Of a stretch of DNA of 64,000 bases, positions 26,782-36,204 are shown in pieces; within the stretch, counting starts at the first letter, position 1, and each line of letters opens with the position of its first letter. Below the pieces are notes generated by a model that was not told where the DNA came from, ran no database searches, and saw only the letters and a program-made list of their open reading frames with translations. The translations under genes were made by a program, and so were the position numbers. Where the stretch lies: the NCBI RefSeq assembly GCF_001677335.1, contig NZ_LZYB01000008.1, forward strand, positions 124,001 to 188,000, in the 5' to 3' direction. The DNA comes from Erythrobacter dokdonensis DSW-74 (lineage in GTDB: Bacteria; Pseudomonadota; Alphaproteobacteria; Sphingomonadales; Sphingomonadaceae).

Positions 26782-27750
26782 TCAGGCAAGCAGACCATCG
26801 CCTGCCTCGTCATAAAATCGCCAGCGCTTCACGAACTGCATCGGATCCTTGCGGGTCACCAGCGCATCATCGGGCGTGTCGAGCCAGTCTTCGGCGCGGG
26901 ATGCGACAAACCGCAGGCAGGCACCCTTGGCGACATCGGCAAACAGCGCGCGCTCCGCCGGTTCGAGCGGCCGGACGCTTTCATAGCCTTCGACCAGCGC
27001 CGCGCCGCAATCGGCGCGATAGCGGTTGTCGGCATCGAAACACCACGCCGCGTGCGTCACCGCCAGGTCAAGCAGGGTCGGCCCGGTGCAGGCGAAGTAG
27101 AAATCGATGAGGCCGGTTACCGCATTGCCGCGCATCAGCACATTGTCAGGGAACAGGTCGGTGTGTGTCTGCGATTGCGGCAGGCCGGACAAATCCAGCG
27201 CCGCAGCGGCGCGCGCATGGGCCAGCATCTCCGGCAGGCCGGGATCAATGGTCGCCAAACGTTCGGCCCCGCACAGCTCGAGGATCGCGGTGCTGGCGGC
27301 AAAATCCATCGCGTTGGCGCGGGTCAGCGGATAGTCGCTCGCAGCCAGATGCATTTGCGCCAGCACCGCACCGATGCTGCGGGCCTGCGTTGCCGTTGGC
27401 CGTCCGGGAGACACGCCGGGCAGGAACTCGATCAGGGCCGCCGCCTTGCCGTGCTCCATGCGGAAAGCGGCGCCTTCGCGGTCATGTATGGTGCGCGGCA
27501 CCGGGCAGCCCTTGTCAGCGAGGTGATCGAGTAATCCGAGGAAATAGGGCAGGTCGGCATAGTCGATCCGCCGCTCGTAAAGCGTAAGAATGAAGCGCGC
27601 GCCGGCACCGTCCTTGCCCGTCGTCTCCACCAGCCAGTTCGAATTGGACACGCCCTCGGCAATGCCCTTGGCCGACACGAGCTCGCCTACGTCATAGTGC
27701 GAGATCAGCCGGGCCAGATCTTCGGCTCCGAGATGCGTGTAGACCGCCAT
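26782..27750 (-). CDS. thrB: Homoserine kinase (APH-fold)
   Basis: A 322-residue kinase of the aminoglycoside-phosphotransferase fold that phosphorylates homoserine in threonine synthesis, the form found in alphaproteobacteria rather than the GHMP form. Visible features: N-terminal GVSNSNWLVET loop, catalytic HTDLFPDNVLM and the metal-binding GLIDFYFACTGP. It is 22 bases downstream of ispH. The ispH-thrB-rnhA order is widely conserved in this class, supporting the assignment over other APH-fold kinases. Confidence 0.93.
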   Translation of the reverse strand: MAVYTHLGAEDLARLISHYDVGELVSAKGIAEGVSNSNWLVETTGKDGAGARFILTLYERRIDYADLPYFLGLLDHLADKGCPVPRTIHDREGAAFRMEHGKAAALIEFLPGVSPGRPTATQARSIGAVLAQMHLAASDYPLTRANAMDFAASTAILELCGAERLATIDPGLPEMLAHARAAAALDLSGLPQSQTHTDLFPDNVLMRGNAVTGLIDFYFACTGPTLLDLAVTHAAWCFDADNRYRADCGAALVEGYESVRPLEPAERALFADVAKGACLRFVASRAEDWLDTPDDALVTRKDPMQFVKRWRFYDEAGDGLLA

Positions 27751-27772
27751 CTTCGCGCGCGGCCCGGCGAGC

Positions 27773-28765
27773 CTATTCGGTAAGCTGCCGGGGCAGCTTG
27801 AACACCATCTTTTCTTCCGCAGCGGTAATGGTCTTCTCGCTGATCGGGCGATAGCTCGCCAGCGCCGCGACCACTTCGCGCACGAGGATTTCGGGCGCCG
27901 ATGCGCCCGCTGTCAGACCAAGGGTCGTGACCCCGTCGAGCCAGGCGAAGTCGATTTCCTCGGCACGCTGGATCAGCTTGGCGGGCGTTCCGAGCCGCTC
28001 CGATACCTCGACCAGCCGCAGCGAGTTCGAGGAATTGGGCGCGCCGATTACCAGCACCAGATCGCAGTCATGCGCCAGTTCCTTGACCGCCGCCTGACGA
28101 TTGGAGGTGGCGTAACAGATATCCTCCGCGCGCGGCCCCTTGATATTCGGATAGCGCCATTCGAGCGCCTCGATAACCTCGCGCGTGTCGTCAACCGAAA
28201 GCGTGGTCTGGGTGAGGTAGGCCAGTTCTTCATCTGCATCGAACGGCAGCTTGTCGACATCCTCGATCGTCTCGACCAGCGTCATCTGCCCGTCTTCGAC
28301 CTGGCCCATGGTGCCGATCACTTCGGGATGGCCTTCGTGGCCGATGAAGATGATGTGGCGGCCCTTTTCGATCTGGCGCTCGGCCTGGCGGTGGACCTTG
28401 CTCACCAGCGGGCAGGTGGCATCGACATAGAGCAGCTTGCGCCGCTTGGCCTCGGCCGGGACTGCCTTGGGCACGCCATGGGCGCTGAACACCACCGGGG
28501 CATCGTCAGGTACTTCATCGAGTTCCTCGACGAAGATCGCGCCCTTGGCCTTCAGTCCTTCGACGACGTATTTGTTGTGGACGATCTCGTGACGGACATA
28601 GACCGGTTTGCCATAGCGTTCGAGCGCGCGCTCGACGATTTCGATGGCCCGGTCCACCCCTGCGCAGAAGCCGCGCGGGGCGGCGATCAGCAGGTTGAGT
28701 ACAGGGCGGCTGGCGATGGTCGCGTCGCTCGCGGCGACTTCGGAAGGGGGAAAGGGCGCGTTCAT
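27773..28765 (-). CDS. ispH: 4-hydroxy-3-methylbut-2-enyl diphosphate reductase
   Basis: A 330-residue iron-sulfur enzyme making IPP and DMAPP in the last step of the MEP isoprenoid pathway. The three cluster-binding cysteines are Cys34 ([11 protein letters not shown]), Cys118 ([11 protein letters not shown]) and Cys217 ([10 protein letters not shown]). The catalytic EE-type loop and HEGHPEV segment are present. A poorly conserved leader of about 20 residues precedes the core. It is the first gene of the operon with thrB and rnhA. Confidence 0.97.
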   Translation of the reverse strand: MNAPFPPSEVAASDATIASRPVLNLLIAAPRGFCAGVDRAIEIVERALERYGKPVYVRHEIVHNKYVVEGLKAKGAIFVEELDEVPDDAPVVFSAHGVPKAVPAEAKRRKLLYVDATCPLVSKVHRQAERQIEKGRHIIFIGHEGHPEVIGTMGQVEDGQMTLVETIEDVDKLPFDADEELAYLTQTTLSVDDTREVIEALEWRYPNIKGPRAEDICYATSNRQAAVKELAHDCDLVLVIGAPNSSNSLRLVEVSERLGTPAKLIQRAEEIDFAWLDGVTTLGLTAGASAPEILVREVVAALASYRPISEKTITAAEEKMVFKLPRQLTE

Positions 28766-28855
28766 GTCACTTCCTCTAGCGCTTTGCGATGCGTCTCGCT
28801 AGGGCGTGCTTGCGCATTTGCGCAACTGGAACCGGATTTCGAGGACGGCCATTTG

Positions 28856-29509
28856 ATGATTTTCCGCACCCGCGCCCTTCCCGTTCTTGCCGCTGTGGCG
28901 GCAACGCTGTCAGGCTGCGCTGGCGAAGGTGAACTGGTGCTCGATCAGGGCGTCGGTATCACCTCGGTCCTGAGTACCTGCCCGGCGGTGGGCATTCCCG
29001 ATTACACCGGGGATGTCACCACCTTCCGTTCCGGAACCGATCGCAGCACAGCCAGCCTCGATGTCAGCGCTGCGATCACCAACATGCGCTCGACCTGCAA
29101 CGACAGCGGAGCGCAGGTCTACAGCGAAGCCGTGTTCGAGGTGCATGCCCGGCGCGCGGATGCACGTGGCGCCCGTACGGTGACGCTTCCCTATTTCGTC
29201 ACCGTGCTGCGCGGCGGAAGCGCTGTGGTGAGCAAGCGGATCGGCGAAGTCACGCTAACCTTTGGGGACGGGCAGGACCGCGCGGTGGCGACCGGCAAGG
29301 CCGGCGCGTTCGTGAACCGCGCCGATGCCGCTCTGCCTGAGGACATCCGCGAGAAGATTACCCGACGACGACGTCCGGGCGAAGTCGACGCGGCGCTCGA
29401 TCCGCTGGCCGATCCCGAAGTCAAGGCGGCCATTGCCCGCACCCGATTCGAGATGCTGGTCGGTTTCCAGCTGACCGAGGACCAGCTGGCGTACAACGTG
29501 ACGCGCTGA
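28856..29509 (+). CDS. Putative lipoprotein of unknown function
   Basis: A 217-residue protein with a lipoprotein signal: MIFRTRALPVLAAVAATLSGC places a lipidated Cys at residue 21. The mature part is rich in beta-type sequence with repeated Thr/Val (VTTFRSGTDRSTASLDVSAAITNMRSTC), conserved-looking Cys pairs and a C-terminal helix. Comparable lipoproteins are common in sphingomonads but I know no function. ATG at 28856 follows GAGGA at 28841-28845; a TTG one codon upstream is an alternative. The 90 bases shared with divergent ispH hold no recognised operator. Confidence 0.8.
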   Translation: MIFRTRALPVLAAVAATLSGCAGEGELVLDQGVGITSVLSTCPAVGIPDYTGDVTTFRSGTDRSTASLDVSAAITNMRSTCNDSGAQVYSEAVFEVHARRADARGARTVTLPYFVTVLRGGSAVVSKRIGEVTLTFGDGQDRAVATGKAGAFVNRADAALPEDIREKITRRRRPGEVDAALDPLADPEVKAAIARTRFEMLVGFQLTEDQLAYNVTR

Positions 29510-29735
29510 TCTTGTTGCGAAGGCGCCTGTGCGCCTTTGTCCTCGGTGCCGTTCCGTCACTTTGGGAAGGGTACCTGCGGGCGGCCGTTCGGCCTTGCGG
29601 TGCCTGTGGCACCGCGCCGGTTGCCCGAACGCAGTTGCAGACGTTGCCATCCTTTATCGCCTTCCCGGGCTTGACCCGGAACCCCGCTTCCTTCTTTGCA
29701 CGCGCGAATAATCGCGCACAGCGCACGAGAAACCG

Positions 29736-31484
29736 ATGACCCAAACCAAAACCCTTTATGCCGCCTATGCGGCACTGATAGAAAGCGTGCTGACCGAACT
29801 GGTCGGCGAGGGCGTGCTGCCCGCCGGCACCTCCCTTGCCAATGTCACCCTGGAGCCGCCACGCGATCCCGCGCATGGCGACCTTGCGACCAACGCGGCG
29901 ATGGTGCTGGCGAAAGCGGCAGGGATGAACCCGCGTGCCCTGGCTGAAGCTATCACCGCCAAGCTGGCGAAACTTCCCTCCATCACCAGCGTCGACATCG
30001 CAGGGCCGGGCTTCATCAATCTACGTCTCGCACCTGAAATCTGGCTCGATGAATTGCGTGCCATTGCAAGGCTCGGCGCGGAGTACGGTCGCTCTGCGAT
30101 GGGGGGCGGCCGGGTGGTCAATGTCGAATATGTCTCGGCCAACCCGACCGGGCCCATGCATATGGGGCACTGTCGCGGCGCGGTGGTGGGCGATGCGCTG
30201 TCCTCGCTGCTGGAGTTTGCCGGCCACAGGGTCATCCGGGAATACTACGTGAATGATGCCGGCGCGCAGGTCGATGTGCTCGCCCGCTCGGTGCACATGC
30301 GCTACCGCGAGGCGCTGGGAGAAAGCATCACCATTCCCGAGGGGCTTTATCCCGGTGACTACCTCGTGCCCGTAGGCGAGGCGCTCGCCGCCGAATTCGG
30401 TGACCGTTACGCCGCTGCGCCCGAAAGCGAATGGCTGGTGCTGTTCCGCACCCGCGCCGTCGCGGCGATGATGGACATGATCCGCGCCGATCTCGCCCAG
30501 CTCGGTATCCGGCACGACCTGTTCTCCTCGGAGGCCGAATTGCAGGCCTCGGGCAAGGTCGATGCAGCGGAGAAGTGGCTGCGCGACCACGATCTCGTCT
30601 ATGACGGCGTTCTCGAAGCCCCCAAGGGCAAGGCCCCGCCCGAGGACTGGGAGCCGGTGGAACTCCCGCTGTTCCGTTCCACGAGGTTCGGTGACGATCA
30701 GGATCGCCCGATCAAGAAGTCGAACGGCGCGTGGACCTATTTCGGCGCAGACCTCGCCTACCACTTCCAGAAGGCGCAAGATGCCGATGCTCTGGTGGAT
30801 ATCTGGGGCGCGGATCATGCGGGCACGGTCAAGCGGATCAAGGCCGCGGTCGCCGCGCTGACCAGCGCCGACGGGGGCGAGCCCAAACCTTTCGAGGTCA
30901 AGCTCGTCCAGATGGTGCAGCTCATGAAGGGCGGCCAGCCCTTCAAGATGTCGAAGCGTGCGGGAAACTTCGTTACCCTCGCCGATGTCGTCGAGATGGT
31001 GGGCAAGGACGTGGTGCGCTTCACCATGCTCACCCGCAAGCCTGATGCGCAGATGGATTTCGACTTCGACAAGGTGGTTGAAGCCTCGAAGGACAATCCG
31101 GTTTTCTATGTGCAATATGCGCATGCCCGTATCCGCTCGACCTTGCGCAAGGCCGCCGACATGGGGCTGACCCCGTCCGATGCCGCGCTTGACCGGCTTG
31201 GCCCGGAGGAACTGGCGCTGGTTGCCCGCGCCGCGCAGTTCCCGCGCGAGATCGAGGCTGCGGCGCGCGCGCGTGAGCCGCACCGGGTTGCCTTCTATCT
31301 CTATGATCTGGCGGCTGACCTTCATTCCTTCTGGAACCTTGGTAATGACCGGCCCGAAAAACGCTTCATCGTGGAACAGGATGCAGGCCTTACCGCCGCG
31401 AGGCTTTTCCTTGCCGATGCAATCGGGCAAGTGATCCGGGGCGGTCTTGGCGTGCTCGGTGTCGAGGCCGTCGAGACGATGTGA
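29736..31484 (+). CDS. argS: Arginyl-tRNA synthetase
   Basis: A 582-residue class I aminoacyl-tRNA synthetase. It has the N-terminal additional domain (about 1-115), the HIGH-type motif [17 protein letters not shown] with HMGH, the KMSK loop [12 protein letters not shown] and a C-terminal DALR anticodon domain (about 460-582, [15 protein letters not shown]). Full length for alphaproteobacteria. It begins the conserved argS-SPOR-nagZ-scpAB-tatABC run. The 226 bases before it hold a weak AAGGCGC-CTGT-GCGCCTT hairpin at 29520-29537 and nothing else recognised. Confidence 0.98.
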   Translation: MTQTKTLYAAYAALIESVLTELVGEGVLPAGTSLANVTLEPPRDPAHGDLATNAAMVLAKAAGMNPRALAEAITAKLAKLPSITSVDIAGPGFINLRLAPEIWLDELRAIARLGAEYGRSAMGGGRVVNVEYVSANPTGPMHMGHCRGAVVGDALSSLLEFAGHRVIREYYVNDAGAQVDVLARSVHMRYREALGESITIPEGLYPGDYLVPVGEALAAEFGDRYAAAPESEWLVLFRTRAVAAMMDMIRADLAQLGIRHDLFSSEAELQASGKVDAAEKWLRDHDLVYDGVLEAPKGKAPPEDWEPVELPLFRSTRFGDDQDRPIKKSNGAWTYFGADLAYHFQKAQDADALVDIWGADHAGTVKRIKAAVAALTSADGGEPKPFEVKLVQMVQLMKGGQPFKMSKRAGNFVTLADVVEMVGKDVVRFTMLTRKPDAQMDFDFDKVVEASKDNPVFYVQYAHARIRSTLRKAADMGLTPSDAALDRLGPEELALVARAAQFPREIEAAARAREPHRVAFYLYDLAADLHSFWNLGNDRPEKRFIVEQDAGLTAARLFLADAIGQVIRGGLGVLGVEAVETM

Positions 31485-31512
31485 CCGCCGGGGAAGGGTA
31501 GAAGGTTTCGTC

Positions 31513-32193
31513 ATGATCGACGCCGAATACGAGGAACTGGACGAAGGTGACGGCGAGCTAGACCTTGCCGATACCGACAACCTGCCGTGGCTCGAATCCG
31601 ACGAGGAGGACGAGGACTCCGGCGGGCTCGATATCGCTCAGATCCTTGGCTTTCTCGCCTTGCTGCTGGTGCTTCTGGCCGCGGTGGTCGGAGCGGTCTG
31701 GTATGTCTCGAACCGGGCGACCGGAAGCGAGGCGGTTGCCGACGGCAGCGTGATCGAAGCTCCCGAAGGCCCGATCAAGGAACGGCCCGAGGATCCTGGC
31801 GGCAAGACCTTCGCCGGCACGGGCAATGTCGCGCCGGTGGTTGGCGAGGGCGGGACGCGCGAGGCGGTGGTGGCCAGCAAGGATAGCGCCCCCGCGCCCA
31901 AGCCCGAACCGTCGGCCAGTCCGTCGGCTGCGCCAGCACCCGCGCCAGCGGCGGACATGTCGGGTGTCGGCGTGCAACTCGCCGCCTATTCCTCGCGCGC
32001 ACGGGCCGAGCAGGGGTGGAGCGAACTGTCGCGCCGCACCGATGTGCTTGCCGGTATCCGGCACCGCGTGGTCGAGGGCAAGGTCGATATCGGCACCGTC
32101 TATCGCCTCCAGGCCATCGCCGCGACCCGGGCGGAGGCGGAGGCGCTGTGCGCGGCGCTCAAGTCCGACGGGCTCGACTGCCAGGTCAAATAG
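31513..32193 (+). CDS. SPOR-domain cell-envelope protein
   Basis: A 226-residue single-pass inner-membrane protein. It has a very acidic cytoplasmic N-terminus (about 1-40), one membrane segment (about 43-66, ILGFLALLLVLLAAVVGAVW), an Ala/Pro-rich periplasmic linker (about 125-150) and a C-terminal SPOR domain beginning at GVQLAAYSSRARAEQGWSEL and ending CAALKSDGLDCQVK. SPOR domains bind denuded septal peptidoglycan, so a role in division-site wall metabolism is likely. It follows argS by 28 bases and precedes nagZ, as in other alphaproteobacteria. Confidence 0.93.
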   Translation: MIDAEYEELDEGDGELDLADTDNLPWLESDEEDEDSGGLDIAQILGFLALLLVLLAAVVGAVWYVSNRATGSEAVADGSVIEAPEGPIKERPEDPGGKTFAGTGNVAPVVGEGGTREAVVASKDSAPAPKPEPSASPSAAPAPAPAADMSGVGVQLAAYSSRARAEQGWSELSRRTDVLAGIRHRVVEGKVDIGTVYRLQAIAATRAEAEALCAALKSDGLDCQVK

Positions 32194-32270
32194 CGCGCAC
32201 GTCGCCGTTTTCCCCGTTGCGGATGGTCGGCGCGCTTGCCTGAGGCGGACTTGCCTGCAAACCTGCACGG

Positions 32271-33293
32271 ATGATTCCGGCGATCTTCGGTTTGAGCGGC
32301 CCGCACCTTACGGCCGACGAACGCGACTTCTTTCGCGAGGCCGATCCGGCGGGCTACATCCTGTTCGGTCGCAACTGCATCGACCCGCAGCAATTGCGCG
32401 CGCTGACCGATGATCTGCGCAGCATCCACGGGCGCGATGGGCTGCTGGTCTCGATCGATCAGGAGGGCGGGCGAGTGGCCCGCCTGCGCCCGCCGCACTG
32501 GGCTGCCTATCCTTGCGGCGATGCCTTCGCGAAGCTGTACGATCTTGCTCCTGCCAGCGCCATCGAGGCGGCACGCGCCAATGCGACAGCCATGGCGCTG
32601 GAGCTGTCGGCCATGGGGATAACGGTCGATTATCACCCGCCGCTCGATCTGCGCGTGCCGGGCGCGCATGATGTGATCGGCGACCGTGCTCTCGGGCCGG
32701 AGCCGATGCAGGTCGCCGCGATCGGGCGAGCCATCCTTGAGGGGCTGGGCGCGGGGGGCGTGACCGGCTGCATCAAGCACATGCCCGGGCACGGGCGCAG
32801 CGATGTCGATACGCACAAGTCCTTGCCGACGGTCACCGCGAGCGCCGAGGAACTGGAAGCCGATCTCGCGCCGTTCCGCGCGCTCAACCATGCGAAGATC
32901 GGCATGACGGGGCACCTTGTGTTTACTGCATGGGATGCCGAAAACCCCGCCACCCTGTCGCCAACCGTGATCCGCGAGGTGATCCGGGGGGCCATCGGCT
33001 TTGACGGCCTGCTGCTGACCGACGATATCGATATGGAGGCATTGGGCGGCGGGATTCCCGTGCGCGCGGCGCGCGCCCATGCAGCAGGATGCGACATAAT
33101 ATTGAATTGCTGGGCGAAAATGGAGGACATGGAAGGTATCTGTAACGTGCTGCCTGCCATGTCCCAGGTTACTGCCGCGCGACTTGATGCAGCACTGGCA
33201 GGCACCCGGATCGCACCTGCGCTCGCGCCTGAAGCGGAAGACTTGCTTGCCAAGCGCGATGCGCTGCTGGCGCTTGCCGGGGCTGCGGCATGA
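32271..33293 (+). CDS. nagZ: Beta-N-acetylhexosaminidase (GH3)
   Basis: A 340-residue cytoplasmic glycosidase that removes N-acetylglucosamine from anhydro-muropeptides in wall recycling. It shows SIDQEGGRVARL, the KHMPGHGRSDVDTHKSLP loop carrying the Asp-His acid/base pair, and LLTDDIDMEAL with the nucleophile Asp. No signal peptide, as expected. It overlaps scpA by 4 bases. Confidence 0.96.
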   Translation: MIPAIFGLSGPHLTADERDFFREADPAGYILFGRNCIDPQQLRALTDDLRSIHGRDGLLVSIDQEGGRVARLRPPHWAAYPCGDAFAKLYDLAPASAIEAARANATAMALELSAMGITVDYHPPLDLRVPGAHDVIGDRALGPEPMQVAAIGRAILEGLGAGGVTGCIKHMPGHGRSDVDTHKSLPTVTASAEELEADLAPFRALNHAKIGMTGHLVFTAWDAENPATLSPTVIREVIRGAIGFDGLLLTDDIDMEALGGGIPVRAARAHAAGCDIILNCWAKMEDMEGICNVLPAMSQVTAARLDAALAGTRIAPALAPEAEDLLAKRDALLALAGAAA

Positions 33294-34081
33294 ACGATAG
33301 TGCACAGCCCTTCATGTTCCCGCCGTCGGACAGCGCGCGGCCCGATGCCGATGCGCTCTATCTTGCGATTGACGGGTGGGAGGGGCCGCTCGACCTGCTG
33401 CTCGATCTCGCGCGGCGGCAGAAGGTCGATCTCAGGCAGATCTCGATCCTTGCGCTGGTCGACCAGTATCTCACCTATATCGAGCGGGCCGGTGCACTGA
33501 AGCTTGAACTGGCCGCCGACTACCTCGTGATGGCGGCGTGGCTGGCCTATCTCAAATCTGCGCTGCTGCTGCCCAAGGACGAGCAGGAAGATCCTTCGCC
33601 GGAAGAGCTCGCGCTTCGGTTGCAACTGCGCCTGCAGCGGCTGGGCGCGATGCGCGAGGTGGCGGCGCGGCTGATGGCACGCGACCGGATCGGGCGCGAT
33701 GTGTTCCTGCGGGGCGCGCCCGAGGGCCTTCGGACCGACCGCAAGATCGTGTGGCGCAGCGACATGTTTTCGCTGATCCAGGCTTACGGACAGGTCAAGG
33801 CGCGCACGGCACCGCGCATCTACCATGTCGCCAACCGCCCGGTGATGACGCTCGATTCGGCACTGGAGCGGGTGTCGGCGATGCTCGGGGTGACGCTCGA
33901 ATGGATGGAGATCCGCGATTTCCTCCCGCCCCATGCCTCCCCCGAACTCAAGCGCTCGGCGCTGGCGTCAAGCTTCGTGGCGGCGCTGGAGCTTACCAAA
34001 CGCGGGCGGGCGGAGCTGGAGCAGGACGGCGCCTTCGCTCCTCTGCGTATCCGCCGCCTGAAGGACAGCACATCAGCATGA
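33290..34081 (+). CDS. scpA: Segregation and condensation protein A
   Basis: A 263-residue kleisin that bridges the SMC heads with ScpB in the chromosome condensin. The N-terminal kleisin region is LAIDGWEGPLDLLLDLARRQKVDLRQISILALVDQY; the C-terminal winged helix includes LTKRGRAELEQDGAFAPLRIRR. It overlaps nagZ (ATGA) and scpB (ATGA), indicating coupled translation. Its presence in the same window as a parS site fits known ParB-SMC loading, although the two lie 19 kb apart. Confidence 0.97.
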   Translation: MNDSAQPFMFPPSDSARPDADALYLAIDGWEGPLDLLLDLARRQKVDLRQISILALVDQYLTYIERAGALKLELAADYLVMAAWLAYLKSALLLPKDEQEDPSPEELALRLQLRLQRLGAMREVAARLMARDRIGRDVFLRGAPEGLRTDRKIVWRSDMFSLIQAYGQVKARTAPRIYHVANRPVMTLDSALERVSAMLGVTLEWMEIRDFLPPHASPELKRSALASSFVAALELTKRGRAELEQDGAFAPLRIRRLKDSTSA

Positions 34082-34695
34082 ACACCCAGCCGGCCACGCT
34101 CGAACGTGCGCTCGAGGCGACGCTGTTCGCCGCCGAGGAGCCGATGACGGTGGAGGCGCTGGCGACCCATCTCGGCGTGCTGGAACATGCCGAAGTGCGC
34201 GCCGCGCTTGCCGCGTTGCAGGCGCACTACATTGCCCGCGGCGTGCATCTGGTCGAACGCGGCGGGCGCTGGCATTTCGAGACCGCGCCTGATCTGGCCC
34301 ACCTGCTGCGGCGCGAGAAGGAGCAGGTGCGCCGTCTCAGCCGCGCCGCGACCGAAGTGCTTGCAATCATTGCCTATCACGAGCCGGTAAGCAGGGCAGA
34401 GATCGAATCGATCAGGGGCGTGCAGACCAGCGCGGGGACGCTCGACGTGCTGATGGAAGCGGGGTGGGTGCGCCCCGCGGGCCGCCGCGAGGTGCCGGGC
34501 CGTCCGGTGATCTATGCCACCACACCCGTATTCCTCGACCATTTCGGTCTCGAATCCCGCCGCGACCTGCCCGGCATCGACGAACTGCGTGCTGCCGGCC
34601 TGCTCGATCCGGTCGACGAGGCGATGGAAGCCGCGATGCGCTTCGAGCCGGACGAAGCGGACGAAGCGGACGATGAAAGCTCCGAGGCGTCCTGA
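34078..34695 (+). CDS. scpB: Segregation and condensation protein B
   Basis: A 205-residue tandem winged-helix protein that dimerises and binds ScpA. The first winged helix is at about 8-75, the second begins at SRAATEVLAIIAYHEPVSRAEIESIRG. The C-terminus is an acidic tail with a short EADEADE repeat. Start taken at the ATG overlapping the scpA stop; the frame is open further upstream only as a shadow of scpA. Confidence 0.96.
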   Translation: MNTQPATLERALEATLFAAEEPMTVEALATHLGVLEHAEVRAALAALQAHYIARGVHLVERGGRWHFETAPDLAHLLRREKEQVRRLSRAATEVLAIIAYHEPVSRAEIESIRGVQTSAGTLDVLMEAGWVRPAGRREVPGRPVIYATTPVFLDHFGLESRRDLPGIDELRAAGLLDPVDEAMEAAMRFEPDEADEADDESSEAS

Positions 34696-34789
34696 CGATA
34701 CTGCTTCTTTACCGACATCAGACAGGCGGGTGGCGCAGCGCCGTGAAGGCTCCTATATAGGGAGTGCACACGAACAAGAGTCTCGCCCC

Positions 34790-35026
34790 ATGAATATCGG
34801 TATCTGGCAAATCCTCATCGTCGCTCTGGTTGTCCTCGTCCTCTTCGGGCGCGGGCGCATTTCGGAAATGATGGGCGATTTCGGCAAGGGCATCTCCAGC
34901 TTCAAGAAGGGCATGAACGAGGCGGACGAGCCTGCGTCCAAGGGCCGGATCGAACCGCCCGCGACCCCGGCTGCACCTGCCGAAACCCCTTCGGTAGCCG
35001 ACAAGAACGAAACCTCCGGCAACTGA
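34790..35026 (+). CDS. tatA: Twin-arginine translocase subunit TatA
   Basis: A 78-residue Tat pore subunit: N-terminal membrane helix (about 4-21, IWQILIVALVVLVLFGRGRI), the conserved hinge FG, amphipathic helix MMGDFGKGISSFKKGM and an acidic/Pro-rich tail. Start at 34790 by position of the helix. It is 94 bases after scpB and could have its own promoter, which I did not identify. Confidence 0.96.
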   Translation: MNIGIWQILIVALVVLVLFGRGRISEMMGDFGKGISSFKKGMNEADEPASKGRIEPPATPAAPAETPSVADKNETSGN

Positions 35027-35063
35027 TCCTCGCACCACAGGAGGCGGCGCGTCCGCACCTTCC

Positions 35064-35414
35064 ATGTTCGACATCGGCGCTGCGGAACTGCTGGTTATCA
35101 TCGTCGTCGCGGTCATTGTGATCGGGCCGAAGGATTTGCCGCTCGCCATGCGCACGGCGGGGCGCTGGATCGGCAAGGCGCGGCGCGTTTCGGCCCATTT
35201 CCGCTCCGGCATCGACACGATGGTGCGCGAGGCCGAGCTTGAAGACATGGAAAAGAAGTGGAAGGCGCAGAACGAGGAAATCATGCGCCGCTCCGCCGCC
35301 CTCACCGAGGCGGAGGAAGGCGCACCGGTGATGACGGGGCCGCCGCCGGTAGAGGCCGCGCCGTCCGCCGACAAGGATGATGTTTCCGCGCCAAAGGGCG
35401 GCGGCGATGTTTGA
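35064..35414 (+). CDS. tatB: Twin-arginine translocase subunit TatB
   Basis: A 116-residue Tat receptor subunit. N-terminal helix MFDIGAAELLVIIVVAVIVIGPKDLP carries the Glu8 typical of TatB, then a long amphipathic region (RTAGRWIGKARRVSAHFRSGID) and a Pro/Ala tail. The gene overlaps tatC by 8 bases. Confidence 0.97.
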   Translation: MFDIGAAELLVIIVVAVIVIGPKDLPLAMRTAGRWIGKARRVSAHFRSGIDTMVREAELEDMEKKWKAQNEEIMRRSAALTEAEEGAPVMTGPPPVEAAPSADKDDVSAPKGGGDV

Positions 35415-36204
35415 GATCGAGGATCTCGACGAGACTCGCGCGCCTCTGCTCGACCACCTGATCGAGCTGCGCACGCGGATCATCCGCTCGCTGCTGGCGC
35501 TCGCGGTCGGCTTCGGGGCGTGTTTCTATTTCGCCGACGAAATTCTGGGCTTTCTCGTGCTGCCGCTGAAGCAGGCCTTCCCGCAGGGCGAAGGCCAGCT
35601 GATCTTCACAAAGCTTCCGGAAGTGTTTTTCGTCGAGTTGAAGGTCGCGCTTTTCGCGGGCTTCATGGTCAGCTTCCCGGTAATCGCCAACCAGCTCTGG
35701 GCGTTCGTCGCGCCGGGGCTCTATGCGCGCGAGAAGCGCGCCTTCCTGCCCTTCCTGATTGCGACCCCCGTGTTGTTCCTAGGTGGTGCGGCGCTGGCCT
35801 ATTTCGTCGTCATGCCGACCGCGTTCCGCTTCTTCCTCGGCTTTGGCGGCGAGGCGGGGGGCCTGCAGGTACAGGCCCTGCCGAGCGCGGGCGAATATCT
35901 GGGGCTCGTGATGCAGTTCATCCTCGCCTTCGGGATGACTTTCCTGCTGCCGGTGCTGCTGCTGCTGCTTCACCGTGCCGGGATCATCACCCGCGCGCAG
36001 ATGGCCGGGGCGCGGCGTTACGTGATCGTCGGCATCTTCGCGGTCGCGGCGATTGTCACCCCGCCGGATCCCGGTTCACAGGTCATACTTGCCCTCCCGC
36101 TGCTTCTCCTGTTCGAGATTTCGCTGCTGCTGATGCGGCTCCAGGAGCGCAAGGTCGAAGCCGAGCGCGCAGCCGACAAGGCCGAGCAGGTGGCGGCGGA
36201 GTAA
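35407..36204 (+). CDS. tatC: Twin-arginine translocase subunit TatC
   Basis: A 265-residue polytopic receptor for folded Tat substrates with six membrane segments. N-terminal PLLDHLIELRTRIIRS includes the conserved HL.ELR motif, followed by the FTKLPEVFFVELKVALFAGF and TPPDPGSQ(V) segments. ATG at 35407 sits within the end of tatB. Its stop TAA (36202-36204) directly abuts the stop of the convergent amidohydrolase gene, leaving no intergenic sequence. Confidence 0.97.
   Translation: MFEIEDLDETRAPLLDHLIELRTRIIRSLLALAVGFGACFYFADEILGFLVLPLKQAFPQGEGQLIFTKLPEVFFVELKVALFAGFMVSFPVIANQLWAFVAPGLYAREKRAFLPFLIATPVLFLGGAALAYFVVMPTAFRFFLGFGGEAGGLQVQALPSAGEYLGLVMQFILAFGMTFLLPVLLLLLHRAGIITRAQMAGARRYVIVGIFAVAAIVTPPDPGSQVILALPLLLLFEISLLLMRLQERKVEAERAADKAEQVAAE

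Noticed and set aside
29520-29537. Hairpin AAGGCGC-CTGT-GCGCCTT after the lipoprotein gene
   Set aside because: Possible terminator but short stem and no real T run; left out of the feature list.
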